A stretch of DNA of 64,000 bases from Scilla litardierei (GCA_030789695.1 CM061142.1:141641637-141705636); one strand, 5' to 3'; counted from the first letter of the stretch, positions 21,201-36,200 are shown. Translations and numbers: made by a program. The notes: generated by a model not told the origin, from the sequence alone.

Positions 21201-24200
21201 TAATGGAATGGATTTAAAAAAAAAATGAAAAAATTATGATTTCTTGTTGGCCACACTAGAAAATTCCTATATATATACTTTACAATTACTTGGAAAGGAA
21301 TATGGTAAATTAAAGATTATTGCAAGCAAGCTAAAGTGCATCTTTGTTACATTTTATAATTTAATTTTAATGCACACGTACATATGCATGTCTATATATT
21401 TAAAAGAAATGCAAACGGTTTTAGCCATGAATAGGTTAGCTCAGTGGCATGACATGACCTTCCCAATGGGGATGCCATGGGGTCAAGGCTGCTTGTTTGC
21501 AATTATGCAAGGAGTTGAAAAGCTTACTGATCGAGGTAAAAAACAAAACTCTTTAACAATCATATGCTATTTATTTCTCATTCCAAATAAATATACTTCG
21601 CTTCTGCGAGCATATACCAAAGCCTACTCCCAGTGTACCATGGTTTGGACCTATAACATTCTATGGTGCCTGTTTTTCTTCCATGCACGTGAGGGATCCA
21701 TGTTTATGGTGCCTATGCTTTTGGAAAATAATTCCATAACACGTGAGGGATCCATGTTCAGTTAGAACATGAAATTTAGCAAAAAAATCAATAATTTGTT
21801 TGTTAATATAATGCAATGCTTAAATTTGTTTTCATCTAATAAATTAAGAGGTTATTATAGAAGTCATGGAGATACAAATTAAGAAAATATAGAATTATAA
21901 GATGGGAAAAGAGGTGAACTTTTTGTATATGTATGGATAGACGTATGCGATATTGAATTGGATAAAATTTTTGGTTTTGATTCAATATAATATTTTGGAT
22001 ATATGTTAGGGATAAGAAAGATGACTGTAGACCACGTGCGCTGGTAAACTAAAATAACATAATGTAAAAATGATAAAAATTGAAGTTCAACAAAGAACAA
22101 AAGAATCCATATCATATCATACTGACATAAACTTAAAAGTATCAGAGTTTTTTTCATTATTCTTTTGTTTTCATGTTATGCAAAAGTGACTGATGGATTT
22201 TTTTACTTGATGAATCTTTCAACTGTTGATTTTTACAGTAGCATATATAAAAACACCTGGTTTTGGAGGTTTGCAATGACCCAAATAGCAGTGTATAACA
22301 ATTCATGTTGTGCTAAGAAGAAGCGGATTCATAGAGAACCCCCTTTGATTGAATGCATAACTATGAAGTCTTTTAACTGTTGCCTTTAATAGTAGTATAT
22401 ATTAAGTCTTGGTTTCAAGGTATGCAATGACCGAGATATCAGTGTATAACAATTCAAGTTTTTCTAAGAAGAAACATATTGTTAGAAAACTCTCTTTGAT
22501 TGGATGGGCAACTGTAAATAATCAGGTTTACTAGCCGTTTATCCACCAATGACCAAAAGACGATTTAGGTCTCTGGGTAAGGAATTGGGGTTGAAAGCCC
22601 TGTCCATGGGTTTTTTTCGCCATAGTTATTGTGTTAACATAAAATTATAAACGTTCCAATAATGCACTTGTTTAATGGTGCCTCATTTTTTCTTGACGTT
22701 TCTGAAGGACTTGAATAAATATACTTGTTCCAATGGTCAATTAGTTTAGGATTCCTGTGTTATACTGCTAGATTGGTGAATCATCTGGTTTATGAGACAC
22801 CAATGTATGAGCTTGATTAATGTCACTAACTAGTATGGTCAAGTTTAAGTAGAATTTTTTTGATTACTTTTGAATCTGCATGTGTACTTCGGTACTTCAA
22901 TTGGTAATGTCTTTGTATTCTGTGTGGTAGGTTTTCAGGTCACAGGATTATAGTGCTATCATCTACTGCCTCAAGCAGGTACAAGTTATCCCTTGTTAAG
23001 ACACGCTTTCTTGTATTGTTTTGATGCTTAACATCTCCATGTTTCTCACAGCTTTTTGAGAAAGTTGAGGTGACTAAACCTGCTGCTAGTCGTAGCACGT
23101 CTGCTGAAATTTATGTTATTGGTTTAAGATACAAGGCTCCTGCGAAAATTGATCCACGTCTACTTGATGTGAAACATCTATTTCAAGGGGCTATAGAGCC
23201 GCCAAAAGTAAATACATGAACTCTTCACATTAGTATTTTTACTTCATGTGCTCTATTAAAAATTCGTTTGATTATTTTGTTCTCTTTGAATAGGTGGTGG
23301 ATGTTCTCAAAGGCACAAAGCAAAAGCGAAATCGTGAAGGGTAAACATATTTCTATTTAGTTTTGCTGTTTAAAATATTTAATTGGATGTCATGGATGCA
23401 TGGTGTAATTTTCCATGCATTTTAATTTACTCATAATAAACAGTATAAACGTCACATATCATCAAGTTGTATTCTCCTGTTTAATTAGATATGGTCACAA
23501 AATTTTTGCAAATGAAAATAAATTTAGACCTGACAAATAAATATTAGTGTCCAAGAAGAGAATAATCAGTGCATGACATTTATTATTGGCATCAACCTAG
23601 ATTAGATATAATGCTATAATCATTCATAGGTGCAGGTCTGTTCGCAATTCAATTTGTAATACCATCGTCTCTTTGTGCTTCTTTCCATGCCTACATGGTT
23701 GGGACTTGCTAGTGGTTCAAATCTGTTTGGAGTCGTTTTCTTAAACAAATCAGATAACTTGAGTTTTAGTTACTTAGTGGTGTAAAAATGATTTTGCGAT
23801 CAATTCAGTGAACTTCTGTCGTTGATTTAATGCTTATCTGATGGCTGAGTAGCTTGTAGCAAGTAGTTAGCGCTCATATACTGTTCTATTTTTATCTTTT
23901 TGATGCATCAGATATACATGCTTTCTTACATTTATACATGCCTTATATTCTTTTATGTATATAATAAAAACGAGACATTGTCTAATAAGTGTGTGTTTTG
24001 CTCATGCATGTTATATTTTGTTTGTGACACCTAAGGGAAACATGAATATGGATTCAACCATGACTGACTGATGCACACATGATTTGCAATCAGCAGCACA
24101 GAGAGCATAAATAGAGTTAAATTTCAAAATTGGCCTTATATGTATTATCCAAAACATACTCATTACATTAATCATCATTAAGATAATCTTTGAAACTAAC

Positions 24201-27200
24201 AGAGACCAATTTTACTTGTTTATAAAACATAATGGTACAGAGTTAATAGATTTCATACATGGTTATGGGCGAATAGCAAGAACTTGAATAATATCTGCAT
24301 TTTGTGGTTGAAATGTTTGACACAGATTACTAGATTTTAAACGAAACGAAACAAAGAAGTCAAGAAAGTATAGCATACAAATTTGGAAACTGTTAACGTA
24401 ATGGAGTGTATTACTTTAATTTGTTCTAATTTTCTTTTAAAACACTTTCTAAATGAGAATGACAATATAATATAGAGGGAAACAAGTGACTAACACCGAA
24501 ATATTAAAAAGTCAAATAGTGAGATCAGTTAAATATTGGAGGCTTGGAGAATATGACATTGTTGTCTAAAAAATGGGGTGTCTTGATCTGGCAAACGGAG
24601 TGAAGAGAACTTGTGTCTGAAGTGAGGAGGAGAGTCAGGGATTTAGGAGTTTATTGTTAGATTTTTGGGTAATCGGTTATTATTCAGTTGAAGATTATGG
24701 AATAAACCTTTGTAGCACGAACACTTCAATCATGAAGTCGTGTCATATTGGATACGTGTCAAATATGTGTGTCAGACCAGTGTTCTAAAACAAGTTATAT
24801 GCGGTATGCGGCCGCATATAAGGATGCGGCCTTTGACCGCATGAAAATTAAGATATGCGGTTGAATTATGCGGTCGGCCGCATAATCGACCTCATAAATG
24901 TTATGCGGCCGCATATGCGAATATGCGGGCGCATAATCGACAACTAAAAAATCCCAACCCATTAAGAAACACGATCCGTTAAACATAAAAATCAGTTTTT
25001 TAATTTTAAAATACTTATGTTTGACATGCTTTTGATTTGAACGTAAAACTAAATAGTTATGTTTTGTGTGTAGATTGCTTTAGACGTTAGATTTTAGTTA
25101 TTTTATGTATTGATCGTCATAATGGCGCTGATGTTTTAGTATGAATTAATCCATATATTTAAAAGCTAATATGATTTTTTCCTTATTCCTATAATTCTTA
25201 TCTTTTTTAATTTAATATACACAAACACATAAACTTATTGCTTATTTATATACTAAATTATTCATTTTCGTGTAAATCACGTAAACCGCATAATCGGCCG
25301 CATAATCCGCTTATGCGCTATGCGCTCATAGACCGCGCGCATAATGAAACCGCCTTTTATAACACTGAGTCAGACATGCGTGTCTTATGTATTTTGAAGC
25401 TTTTTCCGACTCTCGATGTATCATGTCCATGTTGGTCTAGCTGTGGCCTGCAAAATAGGGATAAACATATTATCTGCCAAATACCGTCAGGTATTATCTG
25501 CCAAACACCAATTTTACTTGTTTATAAAACATAATGGAACAGAGTTAATAGATTTCATACATGGTTATGGGCGAATAGCAAGAACTTGAATAATATCTTC
25601 ATTTTGTGGTTGAAATGTTTGACACAGATTACTAGATTTTAAAGACGATTTGAACAAGAAAACGAAACGAAACAAAGAAGTCAAGAAAGTATAGCATACA
25701 AATTTGGAAACTGTTAACGTAATGGAGTGTATTACTTTAATTTGTTCTAATTTTCTTTTGAAACACTTTCTAAATGAGAATGACAATATAATATAGAGGG
25801 AAACAAGTGACTAACACTGAAATGTTAAAAAGTCAAATAGTGAGCTCATTTAAATATTGGAGGCTTGGAGAATATGACATTGTTGTCTAAAAAATGGGGT
25901 GTCTTGATCTGGCAAACAGAGTGAAGAGAACTTGTGTCTGAAGTGAGGAGGAGAGTCACGGATTTAGGAGTTTATTGTTAGATTTTTGGGTAATCGGTTA
26001 TTATTCAGTTGAAGATTATGGAATAAACCTTTGTAGCACGAACACTTCAATCATGAAGTCGCGTCATATCGGATACGTGTCAAATATGTGTGTCAGACAT
26101 GAGTGTCCTATGTATTTTGAAGCTTTTTCTGACTCTCGATGTATCATGTCCATGTTGGTCTAGCTGTGGCCTGCAAAATAGGGATAAACATATTATCTGC
26201 CAAACACTGTCAGGTATAATCACCATCAATGCTGTCTGCACCAAATGATTTTTTGGCTGATGTGTTGCTTGTAGAGGCTGATATTAGGGTTTCTATGTTA
26301 CATGATTCCTGGAACACTGGGTTGCTCGCATGGTACATATCCACTATTATAATACATCTGGGGCATATGACATGGTACAGAAGGGGCTGTACTAAAAAGA
26401 AACTATATTCTATATGTCAATATAATACTTATTATTATTATTTTTAATCAGGCAATAATGGATTTATAACACTGTCAAAGAAAATAGTGAGAGGGAACAA
26501 CACGATTCCCACTGCTTCTAATGGTTTGTGAGGCAAAGTAATGTCCACTGTTTCTTACTGGCTGACATTGTATTCTTACTTCTGTGTAGGTACGAGGATG
26601 GAGTCACTACCTTGTGGAAGGTTGGTTTAGTTTCAGATTTTGTTTGGTCAGAGACACCCCTCGAGTTTCTTGGTTCAGTTAATCAATTATCGTTCGAGGA
26701 TCCCACATGTTTGTCTATTAAAGATCATGAATCTACAACAGAAGAGGTAATCTTTATAATTTTTATTGCTGGTTTTATGAGTGATATTTCACTGGCATTA
26801 CCATATGTTCTGTAACATAAATTTTTTTGATCTTGTGCTTCAGGTTAGATCCTTATGTGAGGATTTATATGTTCTGGATAAACACAGCTTTAAGCATCTC
26901 TTAAAGTAAGTCTTGGAATTTTTAAACCAATTTATTCTTTGTTTGACATTGCAAAAGTTCTCAAATGTTTGTTGGACTTTAATGTGTGTGTTTAGTGTAT
27001 CTTCTCCATATAATTCAAATGCATTTTTCATGGCGAAATTGCCAGTTGGAATGCATGAAAATTAGATGTATATTTCAATATTACATGCAAAACTAGTTAT
27101 AGAAAGGTACATGAATCTTCTAACCTCTTTTTATCATGACTGCTTAATCCTGCACATAATAGTGACATCCAATTTCTAATATACATCCCAAGGATCCTTC

Positions 27201-30200
27201 ACAAGCATGCGAATTTTGTAGTAAACAAACAAACACTTGCAGCATGTACAGTTATACAATATAATAAGTACATATATTTCCTCTTTTTTCTTATCATTTT
27301 TAGCAATTCAGAGTTCTTGGTGTCAGAGTTATTTGATTATGTTTGGTTTAAAACGAAAGGAAAGAAGCATGGTGGGGAGTCGATTTATCAATTTAAGTAT
27401 ACTGGTTAGCAGGAAGTTTTGTAGGTTTAATTATTGAAATGATGGGTTTAATGAGTGGCTGAGAGCTGATGGAGGGAAAGATCTGGTTTTCTTTTTTCCC
27501 CAAAAACAGTTTAGGTTGTTATAATGAGGAGGGATGGATGCTAAGTGAATATGATAGGATTGGAAATAGATTTGGGGCAAAAGTTATGGTTTTCATTGAA
27601 TATCTGTGGAACTATCAAAGATATGGCCTCCATTTTGAGAGGAATGCCAACTCTCCTAAATAACTAGTGTTCTTACCTAATTCTACTAATTCACTCAATA
27701 TTCAACATAACCCCCCCAAGATCTCTCCCCTATTTATAATAAACAAGGTTTTAGGTATCAGTTTCGGAGAGGGTATCGCTCTGCCCAAAATTTAGGTTTC
27801 GGTATCGGTATCGCCCGTTTCGGCGGTATCGGAAGCAAGTTTCGGTATCGTTCGTATCGGTAGTTTCGTTTCGGTATCGGTATCGGTATCGGAGATATTT
27901 TATTGTATTTTCCTGTATTTTTTTGTATTTTCCTGTATTTTCCTGTATTTTTGTATTTTTTTTATTTTATACTTTGCTGTATTTTACTGTATTTTCTTGT
28001 ATTTAACAGTATTTTCCTGTATTTTATACTTTGTTGTATTGTCCTGTATTTCGGTATCGGAGATACTTTGCTGTATTTTTCTGTATTTTATGCATTTTCT
28101 TTATTTTTTATATATTTTCATGTATTTTTCATGTATTTTTCTGTTCACATTACTCATTTGTAACAACAATTAACTAATTAATAGATATAAAAGAACAATA
28201 AATATTGATGAACCATAAATCTGCCTTCATAATACAAAAGCTGAATAAAATACATCAAAAGATACAAAAATGAAGAAAATAAATAAAAAGATACAAAAAT
28301 CTCATTCGTAGTTCTCATCATCCGGCTGCTGTGCATGGTAGTATGGAGGATATGAATACTGCATCTGTTCCGGGCCTAAAAAAGATATCGTCATGTTATC
28401 ATATGCTGAGGGCCGGCTCTGCTCGATGAAAGGCGTGTCATGACTGCCTTGACTGCTGGACTGCTCAGTCACGTTCAGACCGTACCTGTATTGACTATCA
28501 TAATCAGCATAGACATCAGAGTGTCTGTATGGTGCGCAATAATCGCCTTGGCTTCCTGAGTATCCACCGGAATAAGATTCATAACCTCCATAATAATCAG
28601 AAGCGCGTTGATACCCTTGATATTCAGAGTGTCTACCGTAGGCATCGTCCCCCCCGTTCTTCACTGTGCTGCCTATCATGCTCTCTATACCCATGCGTAT
28701 CATAAGTATGGTCTCCACGTCTCTCAGCAGGGCGAACGGATGCCGACGCATCACAACCTCCGTCTGTAGGACCTTGGTCATCGGGAGACGAACCATCATC
28801 GCTATCGTGCCGAGCCCGAGTGAGTGCCTTCTTTCGCTTGTACGTGATATTCGCAGGGGCGTGACTTGGCCGCGGCTGGTTGCTTCGTGTACGTTCTGCT
28901 TCCGCAAGCGCCTCGTCCAACCAAGGATTGTCTCTGTCATCGAGCACCCTGTCTTCTGTCTCCCTGGTCCATTCCTCCAATGGATCATCCTCGTGAAAAA
29001 TCTGATCCAAATCGATCAGCTGGTGATCGGCCTTCTCGCTCCTTCTCGCATGTCTATGTCGCAGTCTCATATTATAATGCACATAGACCAGCCTTTTAAG
29101 GTGTTTCATTGTTAGCCTGTTCCTGGTCTTTGTGTGAATGAGGGAGAAGGTGGTCCAGTTTCGTTCACAGTTGGACGACGAGACAGTTTGGCTCAACACA
29201 CGCACAGCTAATCGTGTAAGCGTTGGAGCTTGCTCTAACCCAACGCTATTCCACCATTGAGCTGCAACAAGTTTCAGTGGTCAGAAAAGATGAACCGTTT
29301 TATGGGAAACATATAGAAATCTAAGATCCATATAGATACCTGGAGTGACCCTTGTTATCGCCATTTCCGCCTTAGCGGAGCCGAAATAACCAACTCTCAT
29401 CTTATAGGCCTCCAGCTACAATTATCAATCATAATTTTAGAATGTGAACTGCTACATCGAATCATATATCAAAATAAAAATATCCGAATTTCATTTACCT
29501 CCCTGTCAATGTCAATTTGCTTCGAGATGTCTGGTTCAAGCCTCTCGATCACGCGTCTGAGTCCAACCAGCACCTCGTTGTCGTTTGTTGCATTGGAGGA
29601 GTATTGAAAGCGAGGATTCAGAAAATAGCCTGCAGCATGAATATCTTGATGTAGCTGCTTATCCCATCTCTTATCTATCATGTCCCACCATTTTCTGTAT
29701 CCCCTACCAACATTCTTCCGAATTTCCTCTTTGACACGGTCCATGGCCTCGTAGAGATACCCCATCTCGGCCTTATCATCGCTGTCGACCATTCGAAGAA
29801 CCTTCACCAGGGGCTCAAATACGGCGATGACATTAGAGATACTCTGCCAGAATTCATCGCCGTGAATCAGATCGTACACGTTATTTCCAACCTCCATATC
29901 TTTTGGTTTAAGCCTTGGAAAGTTATCGGACCAGTCCCTGGATGTGATCATTCTCCGCAGGTCATCTCGGTGCGCGTACAGAGAGTCCAAAGCAATGAAG
30001 TGGGTCGCAAATCTTGTTATCGCGGGCCGGATCAACTCTTTTCCACCCGTCTCTCTTCTCATCAAGCTGAGCACCCATCCTTTGTTGTATATGAATCCTG
30101 TTACCATCTGACTTTGTGCGACGATATTTTTGACTACTTCTTCTTTTGCCATGTCAGAAAATATCAAGTCGATACAATGCGCCGCACACGGGGTCCAATA

Positions 30201-33200
30201 CAGATGCTGTCTCTTTCGCATCAGCAGCTGCCCAGCTGACTTGTAGTTTGCCCCGTTGTCGGTAACTACCTGGACTACTCTATGCTTCCCAATTAGTTCT
30301 ACATATTTGTCCATAAGATCAAATATGTAAGGACCGTTCTGGAATTGGTTGGTTGCATCCACAGAGTCCAGGAACACCGTCCCGTTGGTCGAATACACAA
30401 GGAAGTTAATTATCTTCCTTCTGTTTTGTGTTGTCCAGCCATCGCACATCAGTGTGCAACCGTACTCATCCCACTGAACACGAAAAGTTTCTACATAATT
30501 TTTCATCTCTTCATACTCCATGTCCAAGTATGTGTGTGACAGCTCCCAAGCAGTGGGTGGAGCAACGCCACGTCCCGATTCCGCAATAGCATCCACCATG
30601 GGCCTGTAATATGGGCTATTGGTCACATTGTATGGGATGTGGTTGAAGTAGAAAAATTTGGCCATAGCTCGGCCGACATAGGCCTTGGCATTCTTCATGA
30701 AGGTATTCTTTATGGTTGATTGGGATTTACCCTTCTTCGTTTGAGAAAAAGGGTCGGCACCGGGTCTGAGAGCGCCGGCTGGTCTACCGGTTGGCTGAAC
30801 ATCGCGAGCAGAACCGCACGCGAACAAACCGGCCATTCGGGCGGCACGACTACCCGATCTGGCTAGCCCAGGGGCTCCAGACCCAGACGATCCTGCTCCC
30901 ATCCTTCTGCCCTCACTTCTAATCTCTTCTTCGACAAGTTCTTGTCTACTTCTTCTAAGAGCTCTTCTAAGGTCCCTCGCCTCCTCGGTCTCATCCTCAT
31001 CCTCATCTGAGTCATCTGATATTGCCTCCGTCTGCTTTGCCCTTATCTCCTCCTCTATCCTCTTCTTCTCAAACCTGGCCTGTACCTTTTCGGTCTTCTT
31101 CTGAAATATGTGTGCTCTCATCTCTTCACGCACTTCTTTAGGTACCTCGGGGCATATGTCAGCACATCCCCGGTAATTCCCGCCAAGTGATCCTTAAGGC
31201 GAGACACGCCTCCATGCATTTCTTTCCGGCAATAGTTGCACCTTACTTGTCTATGGTTTTCTGCGATCATTTTACAGTGAGCCCACCCAATATCCACCGT
31301 CTTCTCCTTTGGAGTTCTTCGAGACATGTTAATTACTGCACCATAAACCAAGGGTTACGATTAATCTTGAAAAGATTATTAACGTATTAGACTTAGATAT
31401 AGTCGACGGTGTCACATAATCATGATTTGCGTCCTTGCGGTCCAGCGGAACACGATCAGGGAATTGACTAAGCCAGGATCACTTATACACAGTCTAGCTA
31501 GGTTGATCCAGCAAACTTAGCCAAGCACATTGAGCCGGATCATGGTCCATTGAAGGAAACTTATCATTCATATGTTTGCCATCAACTAAAATGCTTTTAT
31601 TAAAACTAGTTAATCCTATCAACTAGTTGAATCCTAAAATTCGAATTTTTTATGATTCGTTAATAACTTTTATTAGAGTCCTTATCAACTATAAAGTTTT
31701 ATTTGTTTCAACGTGCTATCCTAATCATGTATTTGGATTTTAATAGATTCACAGTACAACAATTTAGAAGAATTTTAATGGCTAACCTAAGAGGCTTTCT
31801 TGAATTATCATATAATATGCAAGAAAATAGAATAATAACATAAATAATATGCAGATAAGCAACTTAAATATCACATAAATAATAACATGCAACTTAAAAA
31901 TTTATCCCATAAATAATAACATGCAATTGGTCGTATATCTATTGTATTTTTATAACCAATCTGTTATAAGTTCTAACATATTTTTATTAGAAAATTTTAG
32001 TATTTTAAGTATTTCGTATTTACTATTATTTTTATAACCAATCCCTTAAGTATTATTAGAAAATTTTAGTATTTTAAGTTCTAACATATTTTTAGTATTT
32101 TAAGTAGTTAATTGATCATTAATTAATGGAGCTTCTCTTTTGTTTTTAGTATTTTTAGTATTTTAAACAAATATTTTTAGTATTTTTGTTTTAAGTAGTT
32201 AATTGATCAGTAACATATTTTTTCCTTTAAGTAGTTATGAATAACAAATATGTAGTTTAAGTATTTTTCTGTATTTGTTATGCGTTTTCCGTATTTTTTC
32301 TGTATTTTTTTTGAATTTATTATGTATTTTAAATAGTATCTTTAGGAGTCCATGTAGTACTTTTAGGATTTATTATGTATTTTAAGTAGTTATCTATATT
32401 TGTTATGCATTTTCGTATTTTTCCGTATTTGTTTTGTATTTTAACTAATTTTTCTGTATTTATTATGTAGTTTAAATAATATCTTTAGGATTCTATGTAG
32501 TATTTTTAGGATTTATTATGTATTTTAAGTATTTTTCTATATTTATTATGTGTTTTCCATATATTTTCGTATTTATTTTGTATTTTAAATAATTTTTCCG
32601 TATTTATTTGGTTTTTATAGTACTTTTCCATATTTATTATATTTTTTCCGTATTTTTACTTATTTTTTCGTATTTCTTACGTATTTTATAGTATTTTCCC
32701 GTATTTTTATATATTTATTTGTATTTTAAAATAGCAAAACACGCAGTTTCTAATAGGGCCAGTATTTCCATTTATTTACCAGTATGCCATTCTATTTGTT
32801 AAGTGTGTTCTCCATCGAGTATTTTCATTTATTTAACATTAATTTCTGTAGTATGTTTTAGTATTTTAGTACCTAATATTTATTACCATTTATTGGTATT
32901 TTTATTAGTAACTTTCTAGTATATGGACTTAAGTACCTAGTATTTTCTGCCAATAATTCCTTTACTTCTATAAAAATTTATTTGTTTTTTTAAAAGTAGC
33001 ATTGTTAGAGGCTTAGAGCATGTGACCCTCATCCGGTTTTTTGACCCGACCTGAGCTCGGTGGCGACATTTAATGCAGCTTCTCTTTTGTTTTAAGCTTC
33101 TCTTTTATTTTAGGAATTTTTCCTCTAACCACGTATTATATGGTAATTAAATTGATGTTAGCCATATAGTATTTTCAGGAGCCCATATAGTATTTTTAGG

Positions 33201-36200
33201 ATTTATTATGTACTTTAAGTATTTTTTTCTATATTTATTATGTGGTTTTCGTATTTTTTCTTATTTATTTTGTATTTTAAATAATTTTTCCTTATTTATT
33301 TTGTATTTTAAATAATTTTTATGTATTTTTTTGTATTTTAAATAATTTTTCCGTATTTTTTTGTATTTTAAATAATTTTTCCGTATTTATTTTTAATTTT
33401 AAATAATTTTTCCGTATTTATTTTTAATTTAAAATAATTTTTCCGTATTTATTATGTATTTTAAACAATTTTTACGTATTTATTATGTATTTTAAACAAT
33501 TTTTACGTATTTTCCTTATTTTTGCGTATTTGTTACGTATTTTCCATTATTTTACCGTTTATATATTTATATATTTGTATTTTAAATTATCAAAACACCT
33601 ATTGTCTAATAAGTCCTGAAATTCTATTTATTTACAAGTATGCCATTCTAATCTGTTACGTGTGTTCTTTATTAATGGTAAACTAGTAATTATAATCTGT
33701 TTACGAAGGTTAGTTTGGTAATTGTCCCAACCGCACTCTTTCAAACGGTTTCCTTTTATCCCCTAACATTCAGTTTATATACAAATATGCCATTAAACTA
33801 GATTATTAGGTTTTTGTATAATGTCAAACTTGTAAATATGCCTGTTTATCATGGGCAATTGCGTAATTTTCTTAAAATTTTCTAACCCTTACCTTTAATA
33901 CGGCGATAACTCAGCGCGATAACCCAGCGACGATTCGAAAATTTGTCCTCCGCAGCACTCGAACTCTCCCGCTGCGAAACCCTCGACGGAGCCCTCGTCG
34001 CCGCTTGCTCCTCCGAAATCGACGGCGCTTCCTCCAATATCTACGGCGACTCCTCCACTATCGACGACGATTCCTTCTCCCAGCCTCGCAGCGACGTCTC
34101 TCGAAGATTTTGCTCGGAGATTTTGCTTCCTCGGAGATTTTTCCTCGGTCGAATCAGTCTCGATGCCGACGTCTTCTCACAGGGTCCCTCCGAACTCCGA
34201 AGGCAACGACGCCACACTCGATGGGATTAGGGTTTTGATCAAAGAAATTTGGGGTTTCCTCGTTGTTTTGGTAAGCTGCGAAATCACACATTCCCCTCCT
34301 TTTATAATTTCTTCTTATCTCTTCCCGTGAATGCTCACTGTCTCTCCGTGAATGAACACTCACGTCCCGTGAATGAACAGCACACTCATGTGAATGGGTA
34401 ATGTTCATTCACGGGGCTGTATGTAGGGATATGGGCTACTGCTTAGGGTTAGGGGCTAGGATTAGGTGCTAGGGTGTTCGTCTTCTTCTCCATCTGTGTC
34501 TTTCTTCTCATTTGTCGGCCGAAACCCTAGGGTTTCGGCCAGTTTCGCCCGATACTGGGCGAAACTGGCCGAAACCCTAGGGTTTCGGCCGATCCCGATT
34601 TTTGGGTGATGTTTCGGACCGGTACTGGGCGGTACCGGTCCGATACGCCCGATACCTCTTGGTATCGGGCGAAACCTCACACCTTGATAATAAATCTCTC
34701 TCTAATTAGCCGTCACCATGTAATTACCAAATTGTTCTGCGCCTATGATTTTCGGTCGCTACCATGAAATTAAAGATTTGTTACTCCCTGAAATTTCAAA
34801 TCTTCCACTTCGTCCAGAAATTACGAAATTGTTACTGGCATGCACCCTTTATATACAATCATATCATTACTTTCATCCCAATAAGACGCCTTGTACTTAA
34901 GGTGAAATTTTGACAACTGTCACTAAGCTACGCTAGATGGCTCCACATCGTGTCCTCCTTCAAATAAGGGTGCTCATCCTCTTCTATCTCTTTCTCTTCA
35001 ACTGCTATGCTCTCGTCGTCATCACCAACGATCAAAACCTAGATGTCATGATCCATGCAACGATGTTCCAAGCCAAACTTTTCATCGCAGCGAAAGCATA
35101 GTCCCTTTGCGTGCTTATTCTAGATCTTTGTCTCTATGAGGTGCTTGAACTTGCTATCGAATTGGGGCTCGTTGTTCTTGTCCTATGTTGTCTGAACCCT
35201 TGCTGGCTGGGACTTTTATACCTCCATCGTTGTACTTGTACGAGAAGTGAAACCATTCGATGCTCATTTGGCACCCCGCTCTGCAGTGTTCATGTGTTAA
35301 CATCTGGGCCAGCTCCATCGTCTCTCCTAGTCCATTGGCCTCGGCAGGCTCGGATGCCCTCCTTGAGCCCTTTCATGACGTTTCCATCCAGAACCACCTT
35401 AGACATTCCTTTCACATGGCCCGAAAGCAACTTAAACATATCCTTGTATTTCCGAACTGTCCCATCTTGCTTGAGTTCAAGGAGCTGCTTGTGTAGATTA
35501 CCTACCTGAGTATCGTAGAAATGGTCTAATAGGCAATTTTTTAACTTTTTCAACAAGTGCAAAGGCTGACTCTGCTCCCTCTACTAGAACCAAGACACCA
35601 CCTTCTCTTCCAAACATAGTCCACCACCATCAGCTTTTCCTTCACTGTAAGACGGTTCACTACGAAGTACCTTTTTACGCAGTGTATCCATCCATAAAGG
35701 TCATCTCTCTTTCAAAGATTGGCATCTTCAACTTTCAGATTCTTGAATCGGTGCCAATGTGTCCCTGCTCGGTTCCCATCCATAAAATCCTTCATCGAAA
35801 ATCTTTTTGCAGTGCTGTCGTTCTCACACCTGTTGTCAAAGCAATCAGAGACTCTTCTACCTTCATTGGAGCTTCGAAAGCATCCCTCGTCGTCATCGAT
35901 GCCCCCAAAGAGGACCCGAAGTATGCCATAGCTCGTCGGCCCCCTGAGGGATGCTGTCGCTCCTCGAGAGGCCACCACCACCAGTTGGGGCCCACTAGGC
36001 CCGCCGCTACCCCAAAAGGGGGGCCCGTCGCCTGCTGGACCCATCGGTCCCCTTTAGGGGTTGTCTGCTTCATCCCAAGGGCCGCTTGTTTCGAGCGAGG
36101 CTCGTCGGCCCCCTTGGGGTTGATGTCGTCACCCCAGGGGACGTGACCCCTCTTGCTACTGTCCCAGGGGCTGTGGGGACCCTGGCGTCCATCCTAGGGG

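Larger units (their letters stand above)
27744..34686 (-). mobile_element. hAT DNA transposon (6.9 kb) with transposase gene
   Basis: Ends CAAGGTTTTAGG and (reverse complement of the right end) CAAGGTGTGAGG, with an exact 8-bp target duplication ATAATAAA (27736..27743 and 34687..34694), the hAT standard. It sits in the 3' LTR of element 4, whose other LTR shows the empty site. Subterminal regions are full of GGTATCG/CGATACC motifs (27780..27895 and 34500..34680). The transposase is at 28302..31351 on the minus strand. AT-rich 'gtatttt' repeats lie on both sides of it. Confidence 0.92.

Noticed and set aside
33943..34230. A plus-strand frame rich in Ser/Asp in the right part of the hAT
   Set aside because: It lies on the strand opposite the transposase in a GC-richer patch; no domain, and a neighbouring frame overlaps it. 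Kept only as a remark on a possible captured fragment.
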